Positions 1 to 13,006 of a stretch of 64,000 bases of DNA are shown piece after piece. The stretch is from Sympetrum striolatum (Eukaryota; Arthropoda; Insecta; Odonata; Libellulidae). Position numbers and translations under genes: made by a program. Position 1 is the stretch's first letter; every line of letters starts with the position of its first letter. The stretch is from positions 22,972,459 through 23,036,458 of the forward strand of contig OX388349.1 in NCBI GenBank assembly GCA_947579665.1, given 5' to 3'. Under the pieces are notes generated by a model that was not told where the DNA came from, searched no databases, and saw only the letters and a list, made by a program, of their open reading frames with translations.

Positions 1-1984
1 ATACGTCCGTTAGCATTACTTTAGCTGCATATAATCATAATTGTAACAATACGTAGATTTTCATTAGTATTGATCACTTCTGCAGAACTGTGTTATATTT
101 TAAAGATAACCTTATAGATACCGGTCTTCTACCCATAGCAAAACATAAATTGCCTTTTCTCTAATATTCATATGTTTTATAAAACGTACCACTGGTTCTC
201 TTTCTCTTTATGTAGAGTCTCTTAGGCTTAAATAGACTGGGTTTACACAAGTAATGAGTTTTCGCTTCGAGATGGATGTAATGATGTGGGACTGTATAGA
301 TGAATAAACTAAATTGGTTAAATCTGGAATTCAAGACAAAATCCCGTAATTGGAGGAGACCTTTCAGAATAGAAAAATATTCGGAAACGACCCAAACTAG
401 GGATATGGCATCGTTAATGTAATTTTAATGTCAAATAAATGCTCCGTGCAGAGAGATGTTACAAGAAGAATCTTCGAGACATTAAAGCTCCAGCCATTCA
501 ACTCTTATTCCGTTTCTTATTCCGAAATTTCCCTTTCTAAAACCTTTTCGAAAAGGGAACTTCATCTCCTTATAAATTTCCCTCCATATCATTATATCCG
601 TTTCCTTGTTTTACATTTTCCAAAATCCTTTTTCTCCCCTGGCCTCGTTCACTCTGCTGTGACTTCCTTTTCCCTTTCAATTCTGAATTTTTTTCTCCTA
701 ATTTCTCTCGGTGTGGTTTCTTTCTTACCGCACAAGTTTTCTTTCCAATGAGCTGCGTACTAAGAGTATAGTGGTTCTTAGAACACTAAGAACAAGTTGA
801 GTATTAAGCCATGAAACTGCGTGCGATAACGTACTGAGAGTTACAATTTGAACATCTCTTTTCCTTATAGGAGAAACACACATCTATGGATGCACACTAG
901 AAGACCCTCGGACACAGATCGATGACTTTTTCTCTGCTAATTTTCTTAGTATATAATAACAAGGGATGACATATGCTCTTATATACTCAAAGCCTGCCAG
1001 TGGATACGTAACTGATAGTTGTACTTAAGTTTAATGGTGGAGAGGTTCCTGACAGAAAATTTGCCATTCCCATAGATTTAAACTACCTTTCAAAGGTATG
1101 ATAGTTATGTGAAACAACATATATTGAGTGTTTAGAATTGGCACTGAATCATCATTTTATAAATTATGATTTATATATCGCAAACTTATGATTACTCGAA
1201 AAATATTATTCAAATAGAAAGAAAGCAAACAGCTTGTGAGACGAATAATTCGTTTACTGTTACGTATACGCATATTTTAAATTATGGTTTACGCAATAGA
1301 AATTAGAAGCCTTGTGACCTTTCAGAAGTTTAAAAAAACTGTTACACGAATACTCAAGTAGATACTTATTCTAAACGTGTATTTTCGACACTTATTCCTG
1401 TCACTCCTTTTCAATGCAAGTCTATGATGAAAGTCCTGCTTGATTATAACCATTGACGTAGAAGGTATTAAGAAGTTTAACTGGATAAAATGTATGGATA
1501 AATTATCTTATCAGAAAGCTCACGGCGGATGCTTAAGGTATTGACAAATATAATATTAGAAAGGGATATATGAATTAATATTTATCAGAAGAGTTTTAGA
1601 AATCAATGTTGAAAATTGAAATATGCGGAGAACTTTGCAAATGTTTATTCCTCACAAATTTTCACATATGTGAGGGTACCGTTGGAAATATGAAACGATT
1701 TATCTATACTTACATATATAATAATAATATTAGTCTTTATTTGGGTAATATTAAGATTAAAAATACATGCACATGTACATAATTCAAGTACTTTTACATG
1801 CACAAATGAGCAATTTTGGGGGAGTATAAATGTGTGAAATGAGGAAAGCTAAATTGTAAGAATAACTCGCAGAGAAAAAATAACGATGTGCAACGGAACG
1901 AATTTGGTTTCAAAAATGAATATGGCTTTGTACTTTGTTTGTAATGCTTTCCCAAAAAGACGCGTGGGCGTCGCAGAAAATGGA
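1..1984. other. AT-rich intergenic DNA, no gene seen
   Basis: No coding region, RNA gene or mobile element could be supported. A perfect 8-bp hairpin (GTTCTTAG / CTAAGAAC, 4-nt loop) lies at 774-793, and a 12-bp palindrome TCACATATGTGA lies near 1665. Both are short enough to be chance. The 107-codon open frame at 428-751 has no recognisable motif and is rich in F, S and L, as expected for translated pyrimidine-rich DNA. Confidence 0.6.
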
Positions 1985-2200
1985 TACAGAGAGGATCTGG
2001 AAATGTGGAGGAGGGACGTGGGTTTGGGAAGATAAGGCAAGAGATGAAGAAGTCTTAAGGAGGAGAGAGAAGAAAGGGAATTAATGAACACCATTAGCAG
2101 AAAGGAAAGAGAAGGAAATGCTTATTAACAGATGTGTAGCCCGAGGGAGAAAGGGAGCAGAGAGGGATCGATGATTTGGAAGAGGTTACAAAGACGCAAA
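1985..2200 (+). mobile_element. decayed LINE reverse-transcriptase C-terminal fragment
   Basis: Remnant of the region after the catalytic domain of a non-LTR retrotransposon reverse transcriptase. In three frames it gives pieces in the family order. Near 2000 a frame reads EMWRR, like the family's FEMWCWRR. At 2025-2081 another reads WEDKARDEEVLRR, like W-DKVRNEEVLRR, and ends at a stop. At 2119-2196 a third reads CLLTDV, then after a stop an EG-rich stretch and IDDLEE, like the LL--V-EG---G-RGR--MIDDL tail. Frameshifts and stops show it is dead. The 5' part of the element is absent, which is usual for LINE copies truncated during reverse transcription. The match is to my memory of the family, and the clade (RTE, Jockey or CR1-like) is not assigned. 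Confidence 0.7.
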
Positions 2201-3760
2201 GAAAATAGGCAAATAGATTGACCGCGTCTTGAAGAGGTCATGGGTGAAAGGGGCAATCTCTTGCCTTTGTTCTGCGATTTTCTGCACTTATTGAACGAAA
2301 TCGTGTCGATTAAAAGTTGTAAGTAATGGTTTTTAAAGTTTAAAGAGCGGTAAATATGTTATGTTTTACCAAAATCATCGGCTAACCGATCTTGACTAAG
2401 TTTTTTATATGCTTTGGGAGGGTTCATTGTAGGATATTTTCTTATTATCTTGCAATATTTAGATTGGAACAACTTAAGAGTTATTATTTTTACGATCGTA
2501 CTATTTCCATTTTTACTCCTCCGTGGTTGATGGTATTATGCATGTACAAACTTTGTTACATGAGCCAAATTTAGCTCAAGAAGACTTGTGAAGAAGAATT
2601 ATGTTTTCACCAGATTGAAACTGAATGTAATTTTAGTGAATTAAAATCATACACTAGAGGAAGAAATTTTGGCGAAACTGAAGTTCAGATTCAACAAAAA
2701 TATCGGAATATTTTCACAAGCTTTGTATTTTAAATCCTTTTAGATCGTTAGATTAACGTCCGAGTAGTTAATGGAACTTTTTCTTTATTATTTCGTTGAT
2801 CATACTACCGGAAAGACTCGTTTTAGAGGAAGCATGAATAGGGGATATGGTAAAAATATGGATTTACTGAAAATAGTTAAGACCTTACACGAAAAAGTGC
2901 TGGATAGCGAAGTCAAGAATTTATTCCATTATTATTATCCATATCCATATTTATTCTATATATTAATTATTTATTATTTATTTTTACTTCAATAATTTAG
3001 TTACATTAATGGTTAAATCGTGATAGTTTACTTAAATTACAATATAAAGTTTATTAATCTGTCATTTACTTGCTATTGTATTGATTTTAATTGCAAGTTA
3101 TCCATCGTAAACGTATGTAACGTAAATATGTTAGCTATGTCCACACATATTCTAAACATATTTCTCCCATAACCATCCAGGATATTCCCAGAGAAAATGG
3201 ATACTGCTTCAACATCAGGGGAATCTTAGTAATTTTTATGTTTGATTAAATGAATCTGTAAATGTGCATTGAAATATAAGGCAGTGCAAATTTTAAAGGA
3301 GTTTGATCATCTATAATAATTTAGGATTAGTTTAAATGAATCGCTTAATGATAGCATTATAATCATTAACATAAAAATACAAGGTAAAATGAATGTTTAA
3401 TAAGAAACCTGGAAATATATACTTCTTATTACTTCTTACTTAATTATTACTTACTTATAACTTGAGGTATTACTTCTTGCGCAAGTTCATCAGTAGTGAA
3501 TCTAATTACGATACTCGCAGTGAGAATTTGAAATAAATAAGGAAAGGAAAACTCATGCTTGCTAAGTACTACAATCGAGGCTAGGAAATAAATGATGGCG
3601 AAAGTAATGCATTCAAATGTAGAGGAGAGCGAATTTATAAACTGTCAAACCCATAGCTTTCTGTAGCGTCGCTCTCTTTAAACCGACTTCTCTGCAACAT
3701 TTCCGAGATTAAGCAAATCCCTTTATACGTCCCTATTATCCCTGAGCCATTCCTACTTCC
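2201..3760. other. AT-rich intergenic DNA, no gene seen
   Basis: Nothing supportable beyond low-complexity AT stretches, for example the TTATTATT and ATTTATT runs near 2930-2990 and a loose ACTTCTTATT repetition near 3420-3480. Confidence 0.6.
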
Positions 3761-4048
3761 TTATCTTCCGGTATTCAATTTTCCCTCAGTCATATCTTTT
3801 GTCATGCATTTCCTACCGAGGTAGCAACCTCTCCTACTCTCTCTCTCTCCTACAATTTTCCATATTTCTGCGGCTTTCCTCAGCCCCTTCTCATTTCCGA
3901 TCCTATCTATCCGTTTAATTTTCTGGATTCTTCGCAGCGCCCACATCTCGAAACTTTTCGGATTCTCAATATTGCTCATGCCCCCAAGTTTGTGCTCAAT
4001 ACGCAGCAGTGGCCCAAAAGATCCTCCTCGGGCCTCCATTGATTTCAA
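3761..4048 (-). mobile_element. LINE reverse-transcriptase C-terminal fragment, antisense
   Basis: A 95-codon frame is open on the minus strand. Residues 32-50 contain FEMWALRRIQKIKRID followed by RIGNEKGL, the signature (FEMWCWRRM-KI-W-D-V-NEEVL) found after the palm and thumb of non-LTR retrotransposon reverse transcriptases. Later residues (GRKCMTKDMTEGKL) fit the weaker LL---EGK-- tail. The ATG at the upstream end is probably chance, since the preceding GCETW-type segment is not visible in frame. No endonuclease or catalytic FADD box is present, so this is a 5'-truncated relic. It is better preserved than the copy at 1985-2200 and lies on the opposite strand, so the two are separate insertions. 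Confidence 0.8.
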
Positions 4049-5530
4049 TTGTTAAGGTCAATTTCTGCGAGCGAACTCAGTTTTTGTGTATTCCACGGGA
4101 ATTTGTTCGAGACAAGGGAGAGGAAAAGATACGCCAAATTCGTTCGAGATTATCTTAGAAGAGTAGATCGGCAGCAAATGAATTCTAAGCGAAATGTATG
4201 TGTTAGGAATGATAATGGGGGCTAAGCCACGTCGAGGGTTTCAACGATGAGTTTCGACGTTGTTTTTTAAGATGGAAGGTTATTTAGGTTTGAATGGAAA
4301 GAGGATATGAGATGCCCTTGTTGAATGGGAGGAATGAGATGAGAATTTTTGAGAGAGCAATCTGAGATGCGTTTGAAGCAAAGGGGATAAGCGGGGGGAT
4401 CGCTACTGTAATTATCGTCCTGGGATTAAAGGGGAATTGTTGAGTGATTCCAATCTTTCGTGGAATATTCTCGAACTATTTCCCTAAAAATACATTGGCT
4501 ATAACGAGAATCATATTTTATATGGGGATTACACCTTCAGTGAATGAAAAGACACTTGACCTGTTTTCAATGTGTAATATCTAAAGAAATACATATAGGT
4601 AATCTATAAAGATCGATTATAAAAATAATTACGTCTAACCAACCCACACAATTTGAGAGTAAGCATTGTTTGTTGTACATCAGTCTGATTGGATTTCCAT
4701 TGTTATGGTTTTTATATTTATTATTGTGAATGTTAATTGTTCAATTAGTAACATGAGATAAGACTAAAAATAAACCATAAAGATACATTTTTTAATAAGA
4801 ACAATAACACTAAAGTATTATTTTATTTATAAATGAAGACGAGATTGACGATGAAGATGAGATTTATATTTGACGACGTAATATTGAACAGGATTTTTAG
4901 CATAAAAAATAACCAGCTTTCTACTTTTCGCGGTAGTTTTTCTTAAATTACTGTTATTAGGTCTATTGATATAATCTATAGTTGAAATGGGGCTATTCTG
5001 GAATCTTCACTTTAACTCTAACAAACTGTATTTATAGTTGTAGAATCACTGGAAATTAAAATTAAGATTAGCGTAAGTATCAGATTGAGTAAGCTTCAAT
5101 TCATTAGACTGTGATCAATACTAATTTATCCCATGCAGTTAAATTGTTGTTAAGCTTATTTTTTAGAAGAGCTGATAAGCAATGTTGATTAGAAATTATA
5201 CTACTGGGCTCTAATGTGCTACTACCTAATACCTTAATAGTTAATCTTAGTTAATTCTCATTTTAGTTACCAGGGAAGGTGTAAGTATAGATTAAAATAG
5301 TTTTTTTTTAGGTAGAGTGAAGATTGGAGTTAAATTTCATGCTAACTGTACTTTATAGTACTTGGAAAAGTGTGAGTTAAATCAAGTATTATTAAACTTT
5401 TAAATCTGTAGGTAATTGTATTAGGAGAAATAAGAGACTGGAACTTGCATTCTCTATCATACATATGTTTTGAATAGAGAAGGAATTGCGATAGGATTAT
5501 ACCTCAGACAAGAGTGTAAATCTTAGGCTT
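4049..5530. other. intergenic DNA, no gene seen
   Basis: The first ~400 bases are G/A-rich on the plus strand, opposite in skew to the C/T-rich antisense LINE fragment on the left. The rest is AT-rich. A 7-bp inverted repeat (ACGTCGA / TCGACGT) sits near 4229-4265. No other structure seen. Confidence 0.55.
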
Positions 5531-6300
5531 AGAGCAGGTGAAAATTACGTCAGCAATGAAGCTAACGTTAGTGGCCGTCGAAGTTCACGGTAATCCTAGT
5601 TCGTACTACTTCAGACCTCGCGCAAGACCATATCCAACACATCGAATTTCACTTGCAAAACGAAGTTGGGAATTAATCCACCTCACTCCTTTTTTTCGCA
5701 CTGCCCACTTATCCTATAGCGAATGTTGTTTGCCTTCGCAGAAGAAATCCGTATTGCGGCCGGGCGCGCCGTCGGACAGCATTGCACCACTGCATTAAAC
5801 TTCCCTCCGACCAACTTTATTTCATTCCTCAACAACATTTCTAATTCTGTTTATAGTCGCCGTCTTCCGCGCCCGCGACCTACATCCATTTAATCTTGGA
5901 CCCGTGTAAAAGGATACACCGACTGAAAAGTTGATTCCGCCAACTCCGCGCTGTTTCTAATCCCGTCCTAATGCTTTTCTTCAGAATCCCCTCCATAAAT
6001 CCTCGTATGATTAAACACGTTGCTCCCTTTTCGATCTTTTTCTTTTGGGCCGAGTCTTAAGATGCCACGTATCTTTCACGAGCCCGCGCACTTTGTTTCC
6101 CCGCGCGGTTTCCACGCCGTATTTGTTCCTAGGCAACTTTTCCTCGTTAACCCGCTTCCGCTACCTCAATAATTCCGCCCACCTCTCGCGTTACTCAAGG
6201 TTTCTCGTAAACATTTTCAGGGCGGTGATTTCTTTGTTTCCGGTCGTTGCCGGTGTTGAAAGCCGTCCTATTTTATCGGCTCTGCCCTAAACTATCCTCT
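5531..6300. other. GC- and CpG-rich patch
   Basis: Base composition rises clearly and CpG is frequent (for example GGGCGCGCC near 5762 and several CGCG) compared with AT-rich flanks. Open frames of 81-86 codons occur on the plus strand, but this is expected where stop codons are rare and none has a recognisable motif. It could be an unmethylated regulatory island or an unrecognised exon; the sequence alone does not decide. Confidence 0.5.
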
Positions 6301-7365
6301 CGGAACGTTTTTTTCAATCGATCGATTGCTCTCTGTGTGGATAAAGTCCGGTAAGTTTCAACACCTCATACTTTATCGCCCTAACTCCATATTTTATGAA
6401 GAGTAAATTTCCTCTTTTCCTGACTAGAAAGGTATATGGTCTTCCGCTGGTAAGAGACTGGCTAGGATGGTAACAGTAATCAAAGTAGGCGGAAGTAGAA
6501 CGCTTTGTTTCTATATACCCAACTTGAGGATCGTTCAACTCGATTCAGTTACCTAATTTTGGTAATAGTTTTGGAGGTCTGGTTGTATCCTTCAGTAACT
6601 TTATTTCGTGAATTCATTCATCAACGCAATGGTCATCTTTTCTTGTTGAATTGTTGATGGAGTAACATAACACCGAAACCATGGGTATATGAATAAATAA
6701 ACTTAAATAAAAATCACTATGAACGATATCATTATAATTATTTATTTCACTTAGATAAAAGACACATACTTAAGAACGTTTTACAGAAACATATTGTGAA
6801 CTTTAGACATCCCAAAAGAAAATGTTTTAAAATTTAAAGGACGTTTCATCAGGTTTCACTTGAGATTATTAATCTTAATTAATTATCTTTACAAAATTGT
6901 TATTAAATATTAGCATTCGTCGTGAACCCATTTGAAATTACCTGTTCATAAAAATGATTCAATGGCATTAAGATTATTTTGGCAACCAAAATACATCATT
7001 CGTATGTAAAGCATTAATTCATAATGCAACTAATTTATAAGGGATACGCATATAATATTTGAAATCAGGAGGATAAAAACGCAAGATAGAACCTAGAAGA
7101 GTATTCAAGTGTATGACAAGCTAATGTAATTCACGTTATAATCTTATAACTCGCCGAAAACTGCGTTTGCCTTTTACATCGTGTTTTTTAATTATGACTA
7201 CATTTGTATATGATAATTTTTATGTACGTAGAAACGATTTTCTTTACTGAATATGAAATATATTCTTTTCATTTCCGTACTATATGCCACAAATAAATTC
7301 AACAATATTGGTCAGCAATTATGCAACTAGTGATATACCTGCTTGTATTTATTTCCATCTGTGTT
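6301..7365. other. AT-rich intergenic DNA, no gene seen
   Basis: A perfect 14-bp palindrome CAATCGATCGATTG lies at 6315-6328 just right of the GC patch. Nothing else supportable. Confidence 0.55.
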
Positions 7366-7643
7366 TTTGCGGGTTTTTTTCGCTCCCCTTCTTGTGTGAG
7401 CGTTTTCCCGCACAGTGGGTTTTTCTCCGAAAGCCTTCAGCCAAGGAGTTTTTCCCCACACCCCAATTCTATTATCTTTTTACTTCTTCTTTTTATTTTC
7501 TTTATATATATATATTTATTTGTATTGTTTTTTCACCTTTTTTTGTATTTAACATTAGTTATCCTTGATGGTTAGGTGTAAGAGAGGCCCTAATGGGCCT
7601 AACCTCGCCAATTAAAGAGTTATTATTATTATTATTATTATTA
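7366..7643 (+). mobile_element. LINE 3' end with (TTA)n tail, copy 1
   Basis: 3' untranslated end of a non-LTR retrotransposon. Landmarks in order are GCGGG then a T run, CTCCCCTTCTTGTG, GTTTTCCCGCA, a CCTTCAGCC-AAGG segment, a T-rich middle, GTTAGGTGTAAGAGAGG, GGGCCTAACCTCGCC, AATTAAAG and a TTA microsatellite at 7620-7643. The same order recurs at 14691-14920, which shows this is a repeat family. A simple-repeat tail of this kind is typical of target-primed LINE insertions. Two overlapping open frames (7284-7568 and 7321-7575) run through the T-rich part and are not genes. The coding part upstream is missing or unrecognisable, so this is a 5'-truncated copy. Confidence 0.75.
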
Positions 7644-10156
7644 AATGTATTCCGTTAATATAATATACAGCTTGAAAATTGTGGGTTTTATAAATTGTAA
7701 GTTCACCTTAGTTCACTTACTACACCTTGCTTCATTACTTCAAGAATCGCATTTAAACAGTGTATGCTTAGATTCTATCGTAATTATTAAAAATATATCA
7801 ATAATTAAGACGAAACCTCTCTATCATATTTATTAAGTTAGATAGGATCTAGATAAATATTATTCTTCTATTTCAAGGCGATTAGTTTATGTCTCTTTCG
7901 TTTAAAAAAAAACACTCAACTAAAATAAGCATTTGTACAGCTATATTTAGCTCGGTTTTGATGTTTGAATTCCTCAGGGAGGAGAGGTCTCTCGGAATTA
8001 AAAGTACATGGGATGAATAATCGAGGGGCTTGTTGATTCAAATAAACGAATTCGCTCCAATAGGAGATTTAACCCGAAAGAGGTTATTCTATGCGTTAAT
8101 TCAGCAGAAATTCAGTAATTATTTCGCGATGTATGTATGTAGCGAATGAACCCTCTAAAGATTAAATGAATTAATCCGCAAGTTTGAAATTGAATCGGCA
8201 TTTTGTCGAGGTATTTGCAGCGTCATTCGTCACGTTAATAGTGTTGGAGAATTTTTCTTCGGGTGTGTTGATTGCAGATTATAGTTTTTGTACATTTAGT
8301 AATTATGTTACTGTCGAATGATTAATTCGATCGAGTGATCAAATATGTAAATCATTCGCCGGTGCGATGATGAAGGTAGGCACAGTGTCATTTCCGTTCA
8401 AATCATCGCTTCATATCGAAAGAATTAGTTTTACTTTTGGAGTAGTTATGTTAACGCATATTTATGTAAGTATTCAACGTAATAGGCACTTATTAGAAAT
8501 TAAACTCTTCATAATTCCTAAAGCATTCTATCGTTTTAAATGCCTCATTTTCCTCAAACTAATGTTTAAAGGAGGTGCCAAACATAGCTTTGCTAATGAA
8601 ATTTATACTGACTTATCATTTGTGAAAAAATCTGTCTGACTAGTCCTCACAACTCTATCTGTCTCTATTTTAAAGAAACGTTTTGCGTAAAGTGAATTTT
8701 TAGCACGAATGATTTCATTGGTATCAATATTATTCGTACATATATACATGTGTAATTAATAATAAACAGTAATACTGAAATTTTCACTTGGTATTCGGCT
8801 ACATTCTTTTCGAAACCCTTATCAATCAGTGATGTAAGGCATATTGTTGTAACATGTTGTTTATATAAAACAATTAGTCTTAATGAGCATTCGAATTTAA
8901 TAACAAACCTCCAGATTTAATCATTGATCTAATTGATAAGTTCTTTTAAAATATTTACTCTCACCTATATAAATATGATATAAAACATCTTCACGAATAT
9001 TTAGTTACCTTATTTAAATAAAGCTGTATTTTGTTAGGCTATGTGAGTGTATGGGGCTTTGAGTAATGCACTGAGAAACCGAAGATGAAAGATAGATATA
9101 GTTTCAGAAATAAAAGGGAGCGTATGGAAAGACATGAAAGATGAACCCAAGATGTGAAACTGTGAAAGATGTATCCAAAGGTAAGAATAGGAGGATTGTT
9201 GTGAATAAAAGAGACAAACATCCTACTTCTCCCAAAATAGAAAATTTTGGTGATACGTTTTTATGTTTACCACTCTTTTAGACCCATTAATTTTCTCTCC
9301 AAATTGTTTAATGTATTCAGATTACTTTTACAGCACAATCTTTCTCGATTAACATTTTTTTTATTTTACATATTGTTATTAGAATTTGGTAACTATTTAT
9401 TATTTTCCTTTCTTTCGAATTTTTGACAACGTGTTGCCTGATTTAAGCAATTATTTCATCTCCAAGTCTAAATTTTCCTGCAACGAACATTTGCATTTCG
9501 TCTTCTTGATCTCGTTACTCGGCGTTACTCAATTCTTACCTTTATTTTTACTATCAGTTTCTAAGCCTCACACCAATTTTGCTTCAATCGTAAATTTTGA
9601 GGTAACCCGTTCTTTTACGATCAAAATTTTATTTATTATCTTAATCAGGAATGAAAAATAAGTTACTGAGGCTTATCAAAAGTTTTCAGACCAAATTGTT
9701 TAACCCTATTTTATCGAAACCTATCTTTGTATTTGTCTCATCAATGAATATTAAACTTTAGCTTAATTCCTTGTGTTTTTATGCTTAAAAATGTAGCATT
9801 TTAAAGTTAAGTATCTGTACGAGTTTTTTGTTTCTGACATCCTTAATTATTCATGTTTCGATGTATATAGGTTAGGATTCTGTTGAAGATTATTTTCGAT
9901 TATTTACGGATATGGTTCACCATAGTTACGTGAATTACCACATCGAGTTTTGTAAATTTCAATTAATGTGTACTTTTTGCTCTGATAATTCGATACTTTC
10001 TTATCGCATTTCATTATTTTTTTAAGATTTCTTGCCTTTTCGATAACGTGTTTTTCCGTCACATTTTTCATTGACTCAACAACTTTTAATGGAGGCATCC
10101 ATTCAATCTACGCGTTTAATATACTCCCTAATTCCCGATCGCTCCGCCATCTCTCA
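7644..10156. other. AT-rich intergenic DNA, no gene seen
   Basis: Open frames of 90 codons (8367-8639, plus) and 91 codons (9386-9661, plus) have no recognisable domain, and neither has supporting splice signals that I can argue for. No repeats were identified. Confidence 0.5.
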
Positions 10157-10402
10157 TCAGGTACCAAAACCTCTCCTTCCCGCCTTACCTTTTTCCCATG
10201 ATGCTCTCTTCCACCAATTTCGCTCGATTCCCTCCTGGATTTGACCCACCCATTTCAGCCTTCCCTTATTAATTTCACCAATTAAAATTCCCTCCTTACT
10301 CGCCATGTTTAATATCCCTTTCCCCCCCCATGAAATAATCTTCCCCGATCCCCACCGTAAACCACATCTCAAAGGCTCTACCGGCTGATTAAGTCTTCCC
10401 AA
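10157..10402 (-). mobile_element. LINE reverse-transcriptase C-terminal fragment, antisense
   Basis: The 81-codon minus-strand frame carries LIGEINKGRLKWVGQI, matching the conserved R-LI--I-KR-LKWIGHI segment of non-LTR reverse transcriptases, then WWKRASWEKGKAGRRG, which fits the EGKV-GKRGRGR tail. The upstream part (PLRCGLRWGSGKII) fits a degraded FEMWC-RR-GKI. Only the C-terminal ~80 residues of the polyprotein remain. The family order is kept in one frame, so this is one of the least damaged copies here. It is purine-rich on its coding strand and therefore makes the plus strand C/T-rich. Confidence 0.75.
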
Positions 10403-11276
10403 ATTACTCTTTCCTTTTGACTCGTTCTGACCGTTCGGCCAATGCAGGAATTACCATTTGCATTCCTAGGCAGTTTAAACAAAGATAATTCAGGTGCAGG
10501 TTTGGTATGAATTATAGAGAGAAACGGAGGTAGGTAATGAAGGAACGCTAGCTCCCCCATGCGAGCAGAAATGGTAACACGAGCAGCGAGGTAATTGGTC
10601 CCTTCGTTCTCTCCACTCCATGATCGAACCTAATAGCTTATTAGAAGACAGAGTGGCTCCTTAGGAGGCTGACATTGTTATACCTTTTGTGAGGCTTTCC
10701 CCACGGCTCGGTTCCTCGAGGCTAATTTATTAGTGTTTCCCGGATATTTTTTTCCGCCTCGGTCCCGCTGCCGTGTTGTCGGGAAATAACGATTTCCGAT
10801 AGCCGAGCACCGTTAATTGATGTGACTTTGCGTACGTACTTAACTTTTCTGAAAGTGAATGGCGGAAATGCTTTCATCGTATTGGGTGGTGCACGTTCGG
10901 GAGCTTTTCATCCAGCGGAGTCTTATTGAAGTCGCGCAGATAACCAAGGGCGACCCATACGTCTGTGGATGGGACTCTCGTTCACTCAATTTCTCTTTAA
11001 TCGGACTGCGATTTCAACGGTCTGCATCCGATGAATATTTTCCCGATTAACCTTTAAATCGGTATGTTCACCAATAAGTATTGCTGGATGCCCTTAGATA
11101 AAAATATTTGCGTTCGTGTCTAAATCTATGCGTAAATTAATACCCTAAATTTAAAAAAACTACCTGGGCCGTGACTTCGTGGTAAGCTCAATCAGAACGA
11201 AATGAAATGATTAAATTTTAATAACCACAAGAAAGTTTATTTTTGACTATTATGTTTTTGACTCATGGACCTCAGA
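10403..11276. other. GC-richer patch, no gene assigned
   Basis: Moderately GC- and CpG-rich from about 10.4 to 11.05 kb. A 63-codon frame at 10859-11050 (plus, starting MAEML) has balanced composition but matches nothing I know. It could be an exon; there is no support beyond openness. Confidence 0.45.
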
Positions 11277-11312
11277 ACTCGAGGATGACTCCATGAATCG
11301 AAACCATGGTCG
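11277..11312 (+). ncRNA. degenerate hammerhead-ribozyme-like motif
   Basis: Layout: a damaged core (CTCGAGGA, one base different from CTGAGGA by insertion), one spacer base, a helix II of GACTC/GAATC with one mismatch and a CAT loop, then GAAA, then a self-complementary helix III ACCATGGT and C as the cleavage-site base (GTC). The same order recurs at 18214, 32094 (minus) and 41530, and more weakly at 26705 (minus). Hammerhead motifs are known inside Penelope-like retroelements and retrozymes. The damaged core makes activity unlikely. The flanking CCTCAGAACT is also shared with the foldback at 41.4 kb. Confidence 0.4.
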
Positions 11313-12929
11313 TTTCGAATTAAATTTTCTTGCGATTAGTAAAAGTTATCTTAGTTTTGGTTATTAAATATTTTCATTTTCACATTAAATATTTATATTA
11401 ATTAATGAATCTGCATTTACATCAATACCCCAAAAGTCGCCTTGTGACAGGGAGTGTAAACGCTAGACGTTCGGACTGCTTCTTTACTTTGTAATTAATA
11501 CAAATAATACGAGGAAAAAATCTTTTAAACAAAGCGTCTATTTATGTAAAGTTAGGTTCATTGTCGGATCGGCAGATGTAGCTATAAGTTCGCGTAATAC
11601 CGTTGACGTCTTCCACAAATGTACTTTACAAACATTTATCAATCAAATATACTTTCCGAATATTTGTCAAGCAATCACAACCTAGTTTCTAACCTGCTTT
11701 CTTCCTAACCTCAATCTAAGAATGTTTTTTTAACCTTTACATTTTTTAACAATATATCATCTCATATGGCTTTCCCATGAATACATCCGTAACATCTATG
11801 AAACCAGAAACTTTTATTCGAAAAATCAAATACAACGACAAGCAGTAATGCAACGGAAATTAATGGTCAAAATCATGTTAGTGAACATACGTCACATACT
11901 GGCGTATGTTCTATTAATTTTGCCTTAGATGCGTTTTCGGATTCACAAGCCATTAGTATCGCCGGCCCAAGGACATGCGCCATGATCAGCGATTAATCAC
12001 GGGCTTTCTAGGGCTAAACTCCTACAGAATAGTGCTCGTCACCTGCGGAATGCATAAGATGTCAGCTTAAATCTCACGAAAATACCATGTTATTCGTTAT
12101 TTTCCATTAAATCGCCATGAAAGTACGACATTAAAAATACTTGTATTGCTTTCAATACCTGCGGGCAGCGATCTCTATTTTATGTTGTAATTTTTCTAAT
12201 GTAGCGTCATTTCTTTCCATCTTAACATCTTCGGGATTTTCGATAAGCACATTCTATACAGGAACATTGGAGATTTTCGTTTAATTAGTGTGATTAATTC
12301 AATCCAATATATTTGAGTAACTTCTACCTCGCGAATAACGTTTTGCAGAAATATTTAGCATATATGCAACACATTTTTTATCCTTGCGTTTTCATTTCTC
12401 TTTGCGTGTGTTCTTTTCAATGCAATGTTTAAAGGTTCTCTTGAACCCTTCTGGTAAAGTATATACCGCGCAGAAATGTAATATCTCGCTCAGAAACAAA
12501 TACGGAAACATCTGTAATAAAGGTGTTCCCCTCGAAAGAAAGCATCTCTACAGGTGAATATTTATTCTCGGAAACATTTCCCAAGTGTAATCTCCAGCTT
12601 ATGCTCTTATCAGCTTAGTTTCAAGTCCTTCTCCGTATATGATGCTTCTTCTTTCTCCCTATTAGCACCGCAGGCAGTAAAATAATCCAGCTCTTCCATC
12701 ATCGACTTCCTCGCAGCATCCTCTTACACTTGCAACAAAAACGCACACTCTCCTGTACTTAAATCTCTCTCTGGCGTATTTAAATATTTCTCTTCCGGAG
12801 TTTCTAAATGTATCTCTCTCTGTTGTCCGTAGGAAATAATCAAATTCCGGTGAGTGCTGCGGGAATGAAGTAAAGCTACGAACAGACATATGCACCGGTA
12901 TTGAAAAGCGTGATATATTCTTCCTTGTA
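11313..12929. other. intergenic DNA with one 9-bp hairpin
   Basis: A perfect 9-bp stem GAACATACG / CGTATGTTC with an 11-nt loop lies at 11883-11911. Open frames at 12662-12942 on the minus strand overlap in two frames and are not credible genes. Otherwise nothing supportable. Confidence 0.5.
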
Positions 12930-13006
12930 CAGTGCTGGCCAAAATTAACGCAGCACCGGCCGTAAGGATCGCTAGGGAGGTGCTGCGTTAATTTTGGCGA
13001 GGAGTG
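12930..13006. mobile_element. 77-bp terminal-inverted-repeat mini-element (mariner-like)
   Basis: The element begins CAGTGCTGGCCAAAATTAAC at 12930 and ends with the complementary sequence at 13006. The arms are about 28 bp with three mismatches near the tips. It is flanked on both sides by TA (12928-12929 and 13007-13008), the target duplication of Tc1/mariner transposons. Only ~21 bp separate the arms, so no transposase is encoded. The element would be mobilised in trans or is a deletion product. A related, more decayed copy lies at 29965-30035. The assignment rests on the TA flanks and the TIR style. Confidence 0.75.

Noticed and set aside
774..793. 8-bp hairpin as terminator
   Set aside because: No U-run after it and no gene before it; rho-independent terminators are not expected in this type of genome.
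6315..6328. 14-bp palindrome CAATCGATCGATTG as an operator site
   Set aside because: Single short palindrome with no gene or second site nearby.
7284..7575. Two overlapping plus-strand frames (94 and 84 codons)
   Set aside because: They run through the T-rich 3' untranslated end of a LINE and are phenylalanine-rich artefacts.
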